Of a stretch of 64,000 nucleotides of DNA, positions 1-9,311 are shown one piece after another (the first letter of the stretch is position 1; each line of letters starts with the position of its first letter). Below the pieces are notes generated by a model, which was not told the DNA's origin, ran no database searches, and saw nothing but the letters and a program-made list of their open reading frames with translations. The stretch comes from Rebecca billardiae RCC1528 (taxonomy: Eukaryota > Haptophyta): NCBI GenBank assembly GCA_965240325.2, contig OZ251242.1:806001-870000 (forward strand), read 5' to 3'. The position numbers and the translations under genes are program-made.

Positions 1-924
1 AGCGACGGTGGTGCCGTGTACTCCTGTGGGAACAATTATTTCGGCCAGCTGGGCCTGGGCGACAAGGAGACGCGCCGTGTCTTCACCGCGCTGGGCATGA
101 GCAGCATGGGGCTCGTCGTGGGCATCGCCGCTGGTGCATACCACAGCCTCGCGCTCACCGCAGCGGGCGGAGTGTACAGCTGGGGATGGAACGAGGACAG
201 CCAGCACGGTCACGGCGACACTGAGCACCGGCTGGAGCCTGTGCGCATCGAGGCGCTGGACGGTGTGCGAGTGGGCGGCATGTCCGCTGGTTACGGGCAC
301 ACGCTGCTGCTGTCGATGGGCGGTGCTGTGTACTCGTGCGGGTGGGGCGTTCCAGGCTGCCTCGGGCATGGCGACCTGCGCACTCTGCGCACGCCGCAGC
401 GCATCGAGGCGCTCGAGGGCGTGCGCGCCGTGCACGTGAGCGCGGGCGAGAATCACAGCCTGGTGGTGGATGCCACAGGCGGAGTGCACTCGTTCGGGTG
501 GGGGGATTCTGGTCGCCTTGGCCATGGTGACGAGTCCGCCACACTCGTGCCCAGGCGCATCGAGGCGCTGCAGGGCGTGCGCATCGTGCGCGCCTGCGCA
601 GGCTGTGATTGCAGCGCGGTGATGGGCGCGGACGGCAGCGTGTACACGTTTGGCTACAACGAGCGCGGCCAGCTTGGCATCGGCTTAGCTGGTGCAGATC
701 AGCTGCTTCCGGTGCGCGTGCACGCCCCAGCGCACGGCCAGCTGGTGGACTGCTTTCTCGAGGACGGCCAGGCGCTTTGGATCACGTCGGGTTGCGTTGC
801 GCTCTCGTGTGGCAGGCAGTCTGCAGCGCTCGGCCACGGTGTGAGCTTTGACGACGGGATGGACGACCTCGTCTGTCCTGCGCGGATTGCGCAGCTGCCA
901 CCCCTGCGGCGCCGGGGTGCGTAG
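1..924 (+). CDS. RCC1-repeat protein, array copy 1 (5' truncated by window edge)
   Basis: The reading frame is open from the first base, so the RING-like and F-box parts lie outside the window. What remains is most of the beta-propeller, beginning inside the blade that reads SDGGAVYSCGNNYFGQLGLG and ending PPLRRRGA before TAG. Blades carry the RCC1 signatures AGxxHS and GQLGxGD. Copy-specific loops include AY before HSLAL, YG before HTLLL, WGVP and WGDS before the GCLGHGD-type turns, and YNER before GQLG. The tail ITSGCVALSCG groups with copies 3 and 6, while YNER...LAGADQ groups with copy 4, so the gene looks mosaic. RCC1 propellers usually bind proteins or act in GEFs; no GEF role can be argued here. 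Confidence 0.9.
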   Translation, partial: SDGGAVYSCGNNYFGQLGLGDKETRRVFTALGMSSMGLVVGIAAGAYHSLALTAAGGVYSWGWNEDSQHGHGDTEHRLEPVRIEALDGVRVGGMSAGYGHTLLLSMGGAVYSCGWGVPGCLGHGDLRTLRTPQRIEALEGVRAVHVSAGENHSLVVDATGGVHSFGWGDSGRLGHGDESATLVPRRIEALQGVRIVRACAGCDCSAVMGADGSVYTFGYNERGQLGIGLAGADQLLPVRVHAPAHGQLVDCFLEDGQALWITSGCVALSCGRQSAALGHGVSFDDGMDDLVCPARIAQLPPLRRRGA

Positions 925-1222
925 CACTCGGTGCGCGGTGGCGCGACGGGGCCAAGTCGCAACCGGCCGGCGCGTGCTCGCGGCAGCCGCCGATGGAGAC
1001 GCAGGCGGCGTGTGACGCACGCGAGATGTGTAGTGATGTCTCTGAGCAAACGCGGGTGCTCCGTGCTCCGGCTGCCCGAGTGTCAGGCAACAGCACATAA
1101 CAATGATGCACGCCTTACTACCCTATCAATACTACTACGATACAATCGTAGTCGACGAAATCCGCCGCGCAACGGTCATCGTGAGCACAACGAGGGACGC
1201 GCGCAGGCGAGCTCCGGACGAC
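925..1222. repeat. Inter-gene spacer, type A
   Basis: This spacer recurs, with few changes, after copies 1, 3, 6, 7 and (in large part) 5 and 8. It opens with cactcggtgcgcggtggcg, contains gcaaccggccggcgcgtgct, the block gtgagcaaacgcgggtgctc (here ctgagcaaacg), then caacagcacataacaatgat, and finally the palindromic element before the next start codon. The polyadenylation region and promoter of adjacent copies must both lie within these roughly 300 bases. Confidence 0.85.
1135..1151 (+). promoter_or_regulatory. Conserved palindrome upstream of array copy 2
   Basis: CTACGAT-ACA-ATCGTAG is a perfect 7-bp inverted repeat with a 3-base centre, followed by tcgacgaaatccgccgc. It ends 71 bp before the ATG of copy 2. 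The same element sits 70-72 bp before copies 4, 6, 7 and (degenerate) 8. Conservation of both sequence and distance suggests a transcription-factor site or core-promoter element; that role is inferred. Confidence 0.55.
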
Positions 1223-3055
1223 ATGGAGCCCTCGCGCAAGCGCCCAGCGCTCGCGGACGACGGCGCCGCCGCCGCGTCCCCGGTCTTCGAGGTGCCGTGC
1301 GCGCTATGCGGCGATCGTATTGGCAGCCAGCCTTGGGCGCAGCTCGCGTGCGGCGACGAGCACGTCGCGCACAACGTGTGCCTCTTCCAGCGCGCGCTCG
1401 CGTCCGAGCGCTGCGTCGTGCGGTGCGGCCGGCCGGGGTGCAAGCGCGTGACGAAGGCGGCGTCGGCGAGGACGCAATACGACGGCATTCACGAGCTCGG
1501 CTCTTGGCGGCATATCGACGTGGCGACGTGCACCGGTTGCGCCGCGCTGGATGGGTCGACCGCCATGCAGCGCGAGCCGCCTCCCAGCGACACTGCGGCA
1601 ACGCCGACGATGACAGCTGGACTCACGCTGTGCGACCTGCCGACGGACGTGGTCTCGCGCATCCTCGGCTGGCTCGAGTGCGTGCATGATCTGGCGAGTG
1701 CTAACGCCACGTCGCGCCTCTTCCGCGGCGCGCCCGGCGAACGCTCGCCGGTGGAGCACGCGCTGCGCGAGCGCGCGCGGCGGCGCGGGCACGAGGGCGC
1801 GCTGCCGGCGGCTCTCCCCACTGGCGCGTGCTCGTGGAGGGCGGAGCTGTTCGCGCGCGAGCGTGTGCTGGAGCACGCGGATGCGTATGCGTGCGTGGCC
1901 GTATGCGGCAGCCAAGTCAATGTGCATTGTGCGCTCAGCGCGTTCGTGGATGCATCGGGCGGGCTGCACACGTGCGGTGAGGAGTCTGGTGAGGCGGGGC
2001 TGTGCGCGCCCGCTGCGCTGGGCCATCCGGAGCTGCGCGGCTCAGCCGTCCTCGTGCCGACGCGCGTGGTATCGCTCTCGGCGGTGTGCATGCGTGCGGT
2101 GGCTGCTGGCTATCGACACCTGCTCGCGCTGAGCGACGGTGGTGCCGTGTACGCATGCGGTGAGAATCACCACGGCCAGCTGGGCCTGGGCGACAAGGAG
2201 ACGCGCAGTGTCTTCACCGCGCTGGGCGTAAGCAGCATGGGGCTCGTCGTGGGCATCGCCGCTGGTGGGTCCCACAGCCTCGCGCTCACTGCAGCGGGCG
2301 GTGTGTACAGCTGGGGATGGAACGAGGACAGCCAGCTCGGCCATGGCGACAGTGAGAACCGGCTGGAGCCTGTGCGCATCGAGGCGCTGGACGGCGTGCG
2401 CGTGGGCGGCATGTGCGCGGGCTGGAAGCACACGCTGCTGCTGTCGATGGGCGGTGCCGTGTACTCGTGCGGTGTCGGCGAAGCAGGCGGCCTCGGGCAT
2501 GGCGACGAGCGCACTCTGCGCATGCCGCAGCGCATCGAGGCGCTGGAGGGCGTGCGCGCCGTGCATGTGAGCGCTGGTGATGATCATAGTTTGGTGGTGG
2601 ACGCCACGGGCGGTGTGCACTCGTTCGGGTCTGGCTTGTTGGGCTGCCTTGGTCATGGTGACGACTCCGACGCACTCGTGCCTAGGCGCATCGAGGCGCT
2701 GCAGGGCGTGCGCATCGTGCGCGCCAGCGCGGGCAGCCAGTGCAGCGCGGTGATGGGCGTGGACGGCAGCGTGTACACCTTTGGCGACAACACAAGCGGC
2801 GAGCTCGGCATCGGCTCAGCTGGTGCAGATCAGCTGCTTCCGGTGCGCGTGCACGCCCCAGCGCATGGCCAGCTGGTGGAGTGCTTTCTCGATTACCGCC
2901 AGGCGCTTTGGGTCGCGTCAGACGGCAGCGCGTACTCGTGTGGCAGGCAGTCTGCAGCGCTCGGCCGCGGTGTGATCTCTGACGACGGGATGGACGACCT
3001 CATCTCACCTGCGCGGATTGCGCAGCTGCCACCCTTGCGGCGCCGGGGTGCGTAG
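1223..3055 (+). CDS. RING-like / F-box / RCC1-propeller protein, array copy 2
   Basis: This is the first complete copy (610 aa). Residues about 25-75 hold a RING-like cluster (CxxC, then C-x3-H-x2-H-x2-C, then a pair of Cys), with an extra CTGC near residue 105. An F-box follows (LCDLPTDVVSRILGWLE, about 137-170), then about seven RCC1 blades to the C-terminus. The start is taken at MEPSRKR because every full copy begins there; the frame is open further upstream but that stretch is spacer. F-box plus RING implies ubiquitin-ligase adaptor or E3 activity with the propeller as substrate-binding module (inference). Copy-specific loops: HH before GQLG, GS before HSLAL, SGLL in the sixth blade, SQ before CSAVMG, NTS before GELG. 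Intronless. Confidence 0.9.
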   Translation: MEPSRKRPALADDGAAAASPVFEVPCALCGDRIGSQPWAQLACGDEHVAHNVCLFQRALASERCVVRCGRPGCKRVTKAASARTQYDGIHELGSWRHIDVATCTGCAALDGSTAMQREPPPSDTAATPTMTAGLTLCDLPTDVVSRILGWLECVHDLASANATSRLFRGAPGERSPVEHALRERARRRGHEGALPAALPTGACSWRAELFARERVLEHADAYACVAVCGSQVNVHCALSAFVDASGGLHTCGEESGEAGLCAPAALGHPELRGSAVLVPTRVVSLSAVCMRAVAAGYRHLLALSDGGAVYACGENHHGQLGLGDKETRSVFTALGVSSMGLVVGIAAGGSHSLALTAAGGVYSWGWNEDSQLGHGDSENRLEPVRIEALDGVRVGGMCAGWKHTLLLSMGGAVYSCGVGEAGGLGHGDERTLRMPQRIEALEGVRAVHVSAGDDHSLVVDATGGVHSFGSGLLGCLGHGDDSDALVPRRIEALQGVRIVRASAGSQCSAVMGVDGSVYTFGDNTSGELGIGSAGADQLLPVRVHAPAHGQLVECFLDYRQALWVASDGSAYSCGRQSAALGRGVISDDGMDDLISPARIAQLPPLRRRGA

Positions 3056-3391
3056 CTGACTCGGTGCGCGGTGCCGGTGGCGCGGGGCCAAGTCGCAACC
3101 GGCTGGCGCGTGCTCGTGGCAGCCGCCGATGGAGACGCAGGCGCGGCGCGTGACGGCACGTGAGCCGTGTATCAATAGTGACGTCAGTGCTCAAGCAAAC
3201 GCGGGTGCTCTGGCTGCCCGAGTAGGCAACAGCACACTGGACGATGATGAACGCCTTACCCCCATAGGCATACGGTTTATAATGCTTATGCTGTACCCGC
3301 CTATCAAAGAGTAGTACAATCGACGAAATCCGCCGCCCAAGCCGAAGGGGATCGTGATCACAACGACCGCGCGCGAGCTCGGGACGACAGC
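3056..3391. repeat. Inter-gene spacer, type B
   Basis: This spacer differs from type A in its second half: it carries tagtgacgtcagtgctcaag and caacagcacactggacgatg, then a promoter region with gcatacggtttataatgctt and gagtagtacaatcgacgaaa in place of the full palindrome. The same version follows copy 4. It also begins gctgactcggtgcgcggtgc, a start shared with the spacers after copies 4, 5 and 8. A CRE-like tgacgtca lies within it (seen; function unknown). Confidence 0.8.
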
Positions 3392-5227
3392 ATGATGGAG
3401 CCCTCGCGCAAGCGCTCAGCGCTCGCGGGCGACGGCGCCGCCGCCGCGTCCCCGGTCTTCGATGAGCCGTGCGCACTGTGCGGCGATCGTATTGGCAGCC
3501 AGCCATGGGCGCAGCTCGCGTGCGGCGACGAGCACGTCGCGCACAACGTGTGCCTCTTCCAGCGCGCGCTCGTGTCCGAGCGCTGCGTCGTGCGGTGCGG
3601 CCGGCCGGGGTGCAAGCGCGCGACGAAGGCGGCGTCGGCGAGGACGCAGTTCGACGGCATTCACGAGCTCGGCTCTTGGCGGCATGTCGATGTGGCGACG
3701 TGCACGGGCTGCTCTGCGCCCAACGGGGCGACAGGCGTGCAGCGCGAGCCGCCGCCCAGCCACACGGCGGCAGCACCAACAGAGACGGCAGGCCTCACGC
3801 TGTGTGACCTGCCGACGGACGCGATCTCGCGTATCCTCGGCTGGCTCGAGTGCGCGCATGATCTGGCGCGTGCCAACGCCACGTCGCGCCTCTTCCGCGG
3901 CGCGCCCGGCGAACGCTCGCCGGTGGAGCACGCGCTGCGCGAGCGCGCGCGGCGGCGCGGGCACGAGGGCGCGCTGCCGGCGGCTCTCCCCACGGGCGCG
4001 TGCTCGTGGCGTGCGGAGCTGTTCGCGCGCGAGCGTGTGCTGGAGCACGTGGATGCGCATGCGTGCGTGGCAGTATGCGGCAGCCAAGCCGATGTGCAAA
4101 GTGCGATCAGCGCGTTCGTGGATGGATCGGGCGGGCTGCACACGTGCGGTGAGGAGTCTGGTGAGACCGGGCTGTGCGCGCCCGCTGCGCTGGGCCATCC
4201 GGAGCTGCGCAACTCAGCCGTCCTCGTGCCGACGCGCGTGGCATCGCTCTCGGCGGTGCGCATGCGTGCGGTGGCTGCTGGCTATGGTCACCTGCTCGCG
4301 CTGAGCGACGGTGGTGCCGTGTACGCGTGCGGTGAGAATTATTACGGCCAGCTGGGCCTGGGCGACAAGGAGACGCGCAGTGTCTTTACCGCGCTGGGCA
4401 TGAGCAGCATGGGGCTCGTCGTGGGCATCGCCGCTGGTGGGTCCCACAGCCTCGCGCTCACTGCAGCGGGCGGTGTGTACAGCTGGGGATGGAACCAGGA
4501 CAGCCAGCTCGGCCATGGCGACAGTGAGAACCGGCTGGAGCCTGTGCGCATCGAGGCGCTGGACGGTGTGCGCATGGGCGGCATGTGCGCTGGCTGGAAG
4601 CACACGCTGCTGCTGTCGATGGGCGGTGCCGTGTACTCGTGCGGTGTCGGCGAAGCAGGCCGCCTCGGGCATGGCGACGAGCGCACTCTGCGCATGCCGC
4701 AGCGCATCGAGGCGCTGGAGGGCGTGCGCGCCGTGCACGTGAGCGCTGGTGATGATCATAGTTCGGTGGTGGATGCCACGGGCGGTGTGCACTCGTTTGG
4801 GAAGGACATTGGTGGTTGCCTTGGTCATGGTGACGACTCCGACGCACTCGTGCCTAGGCGCATCGAGGCGCTGCAGGACGTGCGCATCGTGCGCGCCAGC
4901 GCGGGCTGCCAGTGCAGCGCGGTGATGGGCGCGGACGGCAGCGTGTACACGTTTGGCTCCAACGACCACGGCCAGCTCGGCATCGGCTCAGCCGGTGCGA
5001 ATCAGCTGCTTCCGGTGTGCGTGCACGCCCCAGCGCACGGCCAGCTGGTGGACTGCTTTCTCGATTACCGCCAGGCGCTTTGGATCACGTCGGATTGCGT
5101 TGCGCTCTCGTGTGGCAGGCAGTCTGCAGCGCTCGGCCACGGTGTGAGCTCTGTCGACGGGATGGACGACCTCATCTCACCTGCACGGATTGCGCAGCTG
5201 CCGCCCCTGCGGCGCCGGGGTGCGTAG
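3392..5227 (+). CDS. RING-like / F-box / RCC1-propeller protein, array copy 3
   Basis: A protein of 611 aa starting MMEPSRKRSALAG and driven by the type-B upstream region. In this copy the RING-like ligands are C27, C30, C44, H48, H51, C54, C69 and C74. The F-box spans about 135-170 and the propeller about 235-600. Loop residues that set it apart are YY before GQLG (317-318), QDS (369-371), WK before HTLLL, DD before HS, KDIG at 471-474, CQ before CSAVMG and NDH before GQLG. A serine replaces leucine in HSSVV, weakening one blade signature. The C-terminus ITSDCVALSCG matches copies 1 and 6, whereas its N-terminus matches copy 5, which points to recombination between copies. Confidence 0.9.
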   Translation: MMEPSRKRSALAGDGAAAASPVFDEPCALCGDRIGSQPWAQLACGDEHVAHNVCLFQRALVSERCVVRCGRPGCKRATKAASARTQFDGIHELGSWRHVDVATCTGCSAPNGATGVQREPPPSHTAAAPTETAGLTLCDLPTDAISRILGWLECAHDLARANATSRLFRGAPGERSPVEHALRERARRRGHEGALPAALPTGACSWRAELFARERVLEHVDAHACVAVCGSQADVQSAISAFVDGSGGLHTCGEESGETGLCAPAALGHPELRNSAVLVPTRVASLSAVRMRAVAAGYGHLLALSDGGAVYACGENYYGQLGLGDKETRSVFTALGMSSMGLVVGIAAGGSHSLALTAAGGVYSWGWNQDSQLGHGDSENRLEPVRIEALDGVRMGGMCAGWKHTLLLSMGGAVYSCGVGEAGRLGHGDERTLRMPQRIEALEGVRAVHVSAGDDHSSVVDATGGVHSFGKDIGGCLGHGDDSDALVPRRIEALQDVRIVRASAGCQCSAVMGADGSVYTFGSNDHGQLGIGSAGANQLLPVCVHAPAHGQLVDCFLDYRQALWITSDCVALSCGRQSAALGHGVSSVDGMDDLISPARIAQLPPLRRRGA

Positions 5228-5429
5228 CACTCGGTGCGCGGTGGCGCGGGGCCAAGTCGCAACCGGCCGGCGCGTGCTCGCGGCAGCCGCCGATGGAGAC
5301 GCAGGCGGCGCGTGACGGCACGCGAGCCGTGTAGTGATGTCTGTGAGCAAACGCGGGTGCTCCGTGCTCCGGCTGCCCGAGTGTCAGGCAACAGCACATA
5401 ACAATGATGCACGCCTTACCCCAATCAAT
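5228..5429. repeat. Type-A spacer after copy 3, interrupted
   Basis: The type-A spacer runs normally to the block acgccttaccccaatcaat and is then broken by the two repeat units that follow. The remaining promoter half, including the palindrome, resumes at about 7388 immediately before copy 4. Confidence 0.8.
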
Positions 5430-6754
5430 GGTTGTATAACCGCTCGGTTATGCGGGTATAACTCACCGGTAGCCCTCATGAGGGCGGGCTGGCAGCCAGG
5501 GTCCGGCTGCCTGGAGGTTTTCCGGTCGTCAAGCCGAGCCAGGCCCGGATTGGGCGCGGGCCTGGATTGGCTCAGCAGCTTGGCAAGCCATGCGCGTCTG
5601 GGTGCGGCCGCGCTCGCTGGCTGCACCCGCGGCGCGGCGGCCGGCGTGGCTGCTCTGGTCACCGCTGCGCTGGTGGCTGCTCCTCCTCTGGGAGTTGTTT
5701 CTTCCAGGTGCGTGTGCGTCGGCGGTAGGCCGCCCTCAGCCCTCGCTCTCTCCACTCGTGCACCTGCCCTGCTTGCTCTCTGCTTTCGATGGGGGCGCCT
5801 CGGAGCCGCTTCGAGGCGTCCCCGTCTGCAATCTTCTCATGCTCTATCTGCTTTCGATGGGGGCGCCTCGGAGCCGCTTCGAGGCGTCCCCGTCTGCAAT
5901 CTATCTTCTCATGCTCTGCTTTCGATGGGGGCGCCTCGGAACCGCTTCGAGGCGTCCCCGTCTGCAATCTTCTCATGCTCTGCTTTCAATGGGGGCGCCT
6001 CGGAACCGCTTCGAGGCGTCCCCGTCTGCAATCTTCTCATGCTCTGCTTTCGATGGGGGCGCCTGGGAACCGCTCCCAGGCGTCCCCGTCTGCAATCTTC
6101 TCACGCTTCGCAGTCTCGCTTGCCTTCATCGCCTGGCGGGTGGGTGCTGCTCTCTCCTTCTCTGCCGCCTCCTCTGCAGTCTGCCGTGCACTGCTGTGTG
6201 TGGGATGCGACCTGCTACCTTATCTGACGCTACGCGTGCGTGTCTCGCGCCTGCTTCCCGCCTGCGCCGCCGCCGCCGCGCATGTTTTCGTGCCCACTGT
6301 CTCATGCCGTCTGGATCGTCCTTACTCATACAACCCTGCGGGGAGCCCCTCTGGGCCTCTGCCGCCTTCGGTCCTCGCGCTACCCCTTCGGCGGCCTCGG
6401 CCTCTTCGGGCCCCCGGCCACCACCCCTGCGGGGTGTGGCATTCCACACCTCCTTCTGGGTGGAGGCCCTCGAGGCCTCTGCCTCCTGCGGCGCCGCGCT
6501 CTGCCCAAACTTGCGTTGGGGGGGGGCGTCGGCTGCCAGCGCCTGCGGTCTACGTGCTCCATCGAGTACTTCCTCTTCGGCGTCTAGGCGGTCATCGGCT
6601 TCTGTCGGCGTAGTTGCTCGAATGCATCGGCGAGTCCTTCCTGGTCGGCGTCGCATCCTGGACGGCTTCGGGGGTGTGACCTAGTCACCTCACGCGTTTA
6701 TCAACGCGGCCCCCACCTCAATCTACTCTCATGTGGGTCTACCGAGTGAGTTAT
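5430..6754. mobile_element. Non-autonomous mobile-element-like unit, long form
   Basis: The unit opens with a palindrome (ATAACCG-CT-CGGTTAT), then ataactcaccggtag at 5458, and ends ctaccgagtgagttat. The reverse complement of that end is ataactcactcggtag, so near-perfect terminal inverted repeats of about 25 bp flank 5458-6754. It sits inside the type-A spacer between copies 3 and 4. The frames open across it are low-complexity and show no transposase motif, so it is probably a MITE-like or otherwise non-autonomous element. A clean target duplication is not visible. The next unit is a deleted relative sharing both ends. Confidence 0.65.
5781..6104. repeat. Five-unit hairpin minisatellite
   Basis: There are five copies of a 64-68 bp unit (starts at 5781, 5849, 5917, 5981 and 6045), each with tgctttcgatgggggcgcct or a close variant, a short loop, then its inverse aggcgtccccgtctgcaatc. 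Each unit can fold into a GC-rich hairpin. In the fifth unit both arms have changed together (GCCTGGG...CCCAGGC in place of GCCTCGG...TCGAGGC), so pairing is kept. Confidence 0.85.
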
Positions 6755-7387
6755 GGTTGTATAACCGCTCGGTTATGCGGGTATAACTCACCGGTAGCCC
6801 TCATGAGGGCGGGCTGGCAGCCAGGGTCCGGCTGCCTGGAGGTTTTCCGGTCGTCAAGCCGAGCCAGGCCCGGATTGGGCGCGGGCCTGGATTGGCTCAG
6901 CAGCTTGGCAAGCCATGCGCGTCTGGGTGCGGCCGCGCTCGCTGGCTGCACCCGCGGCGCGGCGGCCGGCGTGGCTGCTCTGGTCACCGCTGCGCTGGTG
7001 GCTGCTCCTCCTCTGGGAGTTGTTTCTCCCTGCCCTCCCACCCTGCTGGTTGCTGGGTGGGCATGGCCTTGGGTGCGCGCGGTGTCGGGGGGGTGGAGGC
7101 CCTCGAGGCCTCTGCCTCCTGCGGCGCCGCGCTCTGCCCAAACTTGCGTTGGGGGGGGGCGTCGGCTGCCAGCGCCTGCGGTCTACGTGCTCCATCGAGT
7201 ACTTCCTCTTCGGCGTCTAGGCGGTCATCGGCTTCTGTCGGCGTAGTTGCTCGAATGCATCGGCGAGTCCTTCCTGGTCGGCGTCGCATCCTGGACGGCT
7301 TCGGGGGTGTGACCTAGTCACCTCACGCGTTTATCAACGCGGCCCCCACCTCAATCTACTCTCATGTGGGTCTACCGAGTGAGTTAT
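6755..7387. mobile_element. Non-autonomous mobile-element-like unit, short form
   Basis: Its first roughly 270 bases and last roughly 295 bases repeat those of the preceding unit almost exactly. The minisatellite and surrounding interior are missing and replaced by a short stretch around ccctgccctcccaccctgct. It abuts the long unit directly, head to tail, so one is probably a deletion derivative that arose by tandem duplication or nested insertion. It ends gtgagttat, directly followed by the promoter palindrome region of copy 4. Confidence 0.65.
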
Positions 7388-7394
7388 ACTACTA

Positions 7395-7411
7395 CTACGA
7401 TACAATCGTAG
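7395..7411 (+). promoter_or_regulatory. Conserved palindrome upstream of array copy 4
   Basis: The element is identical to the one before copy 2 and lies 70 bp from the ATG. The mobile-element units end only about seven bases upstream, so the core element stayed intact while everything further upstream was displaced by about 2 kb. Confidence 0.5.
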
Positions 7412-7481
7412 TCGACGAAATCCGCCGCCCAACGGTCATCGTGAGCACACGACCGCGCGCGCAAGGCGAGCTCCGGACGAC

Positions 7482-9311
7482 ATGGAGCCCTCGCGCAAGC
7501 GCTCGCTCGCGGACGACGGCGCCGCCGCCGCGTCCCCGGTCTTCGAGGTGCCGTGCGCGCTGTGCGGCGATCGTATTGGCAGCCAGCCGTGGGCGCAGCT
7601 CGCGTGCGGCGACGAGCACGTCGCGCACAACGTGTGCCTCTTCCAGCGCGCGCTCGCGTCCGAGCGCTGCGTCGTGCGGTGCGGCCGGCCGGGGTGCAAG
7701 CGCGTGACGAAGGCGGCGTCGGCGAGGACGCTATACGACGGCATTCACGAGCTCGGCTCTTGGCGGCATGTCGATGTGGCGACGTGCACCGGCTGCGCCG
7801 CGCTGGATGGGTCGACCGCCATGCAGCGCGAGCCGCCTCCCAGCGACACTGCGGCAACGCCGACGATGACAGCTGGACTCACGCCGTGCGACCTGCCGAC
7901 GGACGTGGTCTCGCGCATCCTCGGCTGGCTCGAGTGCGCGCATGATCTGGCGCGTGCTAACGCCACGTCGCGCCTCTTCCGCGGCGCGCCCGGCGAACGC
8001 TCGCCGGTGGAGCACGCGCTGCTCGAGCGCGCGCGGCAGCGCGGGCATGAGGGCGCGCTGCCGGCGGTTCTCCCCGCGGGCGCGTGCTCGTGGCGGGCGG
8101 AGCTGTTCGCGCGCGAGCGTGTGCTGGAGCACGCGTATGCGCATGCGTGCGTGGCCGTATGCGGCTGCGATTTCGATGTGCAAAGTGCGCTCAGCGCGTT
8201 TGTGGATGCATCGGGCGGGCTGCACACGTGCGGTGAGGAGTCTGGTGAGGCGGGGCTGTGCGCGCCCGCTGCGCTGGGCCATCCGGAGCTGCGCGGCTCA
8301 GCCGTCCTCGTGCCGACGCGCGTGGCATCGCTCTCGGCGGTATGCATGCGTGCGGTGGCTGCTGGCTATCGACACCTGCTCGCGCTGAGCGACTGTGGTG
8401 CCGTGTACGCATGCGGTGAGAATCACCACGGCCAGCTGGGCCTGGGCGACAAGGAGGCGCGCCGTGTCTTCACCGCGCTGGGCATGAGCAGCATGGGGCT
8501 CGTCGTGGGCATCGCCGCTGGTGCATACCACAGCCTCGCGCTCACTGCAGCGGGCGGTATGTACAGCTGGGGATTGAACCACAGCGGCCAGCTCGGCCAC
8601 GGCGACACTGAGTACCGGCTGGAGCCTGTGCGCATCGAGGCGCTGGACGGCGTGCGCGTGGGCGGCATGTCCGCGGGCTGGGGGCACACGCTGCTGCTGT
8701 CGATGGGCGGTGCGGTGTACTCGTGCGGTGTCGGCGACGCAGGCCGCCTCGGGCATGGCGACCAGCGCACTCTGCGCACGCCGCAGCGCATCGAGGCGCT
8801 AGAGGGCGTGCGCGCCGTGCACGTGAGCGCGGGCGAGAATCACAGCCTGGTGGTGGATGCCACAGGCGGTGTGCACTCGTTCGGGTGTGGGGATTGCGGT
8901 TGCCTTGGCCATGGTGACACCTCCGACACACTCGTGCCCAGGCGCATCGAGGCGCTGCAGGGCGTGCGCATCGTGCGCGCCTGCGCAGGCTGTGATTGCA
9001 GCGCGGTGATGGGCGCGGACGGCAGCGTGTACACGTTTGGCTACAACGAGCGCGGCCAGCTTGGCATCTTCTTAGCTGGTGCAGATCAGCTGCTTCCGGT
9101 GCGCGTGCACGCCCCAGCGCATGGCCAGCTGGTGGAGTGCTTTCTCGACTGGCGCCAGGCGCTTTGGGTCGCGTCAGACGGCAGCGCGTACTCGTGTGGC
9201 AGGCAGTCTGCAGCGCTCGGCCACGGTGTGATCTCTGACGACGGGATGGACGACCTCATCTCACCTGCGCGGATTGCGCAGCTGCCACCCTTGCGGCGCC
9301 GGGGTGCGTAG
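7482..9311 (+). CDS. RING-like / F-box / RCC1-propeller protein, array copy 4
   Basis: A protein of 609 aa beginning MEPSRKRSLADD, the short N-terminal variant shared with copies 7 and 8. The Cys/His cluster and F-box are intact. This copy has one of the most divergent loop sets: CDFD after ACVAVCG, HH before GQLG, AY before HSLAL, LNHSG in the third blade, WG before HTLLL, GDA, EN, CGDC and YNER. LGIFLAGADQ replaces LGIGSAGADQ, so one blade lacks its conserved glycine. The C-terminal VASDGSAYSCG matches copies 2 and 5. Its normal upstream DNA has been replaced by mobile-element-like units, so expression may differ from its neighbours (inference). Confidence 0.9.
   Translation: MEPSRKRSLADDGAAAASPVFEVPCALCGDRIGSQPWAQLACGDEHVAHNVCLFQRALASERCVVRCGRPGCKRVTKAASARTLYDGIHELGSWRHVDVATCTGCAALDGSTAMQREPPPSDTAATPTMTAGLTPCDLPTDVVSRILGWLECAHDLARANATSRLFRGAPGERSPVEHALLERARQRGHEGALPAVLPAGACSWRAELFARERVLEHAYAHACVAVCGCDFDVQSALSAFVDASGGLHTCGEESGEAGLCAPAALGHPELRGSAVLVPTRVASLSAVCMRAVAAGYRHLLALSDCGAVYACGENHHGQLGLGDKEARRVFTALGMSSMGLVVGIAAGAYHSLALTAAGGMYSWGLNHSGQLGHGDTEYRLEPVRIEALDGVRVGGMSAGWGHTLLLSMGGAVYSCGVGDAGRLGHGDQRTLRTPQRIEALEGVRAVHVSAGENHSLVVDATGGVHSFGCGDCGCLGHGDTSDTLVPRRIEALQGVRIVRACAGCDCSAVMGADGSVYTFGYNERGQLGIFLAGADQLLPVRVHAPAHGQLVECFLDWRQALWVASDGSAYSCGRQSAALGHGVISDDGMDDLISPARIAQLPPLRRRGA

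Noticed and set aside
1103-1222. Upstream extension of array copy 2 giving a 650-residue protein
   Set aside because: The extra 40 residues are encoded by spacer DNA, including the palindrome, and are not conserved in the other copies, all of which begin at MEPSRKR or MKEPSRKR/MMEPSRKR.
5334-7317. Open frames of 140-360 codons in the mobile-element-like units
   Set aside because: They arise from the hairpin minisatellite and GC-rich repeats; no transposase, integrase or reverse-transcriptase motif was seen.
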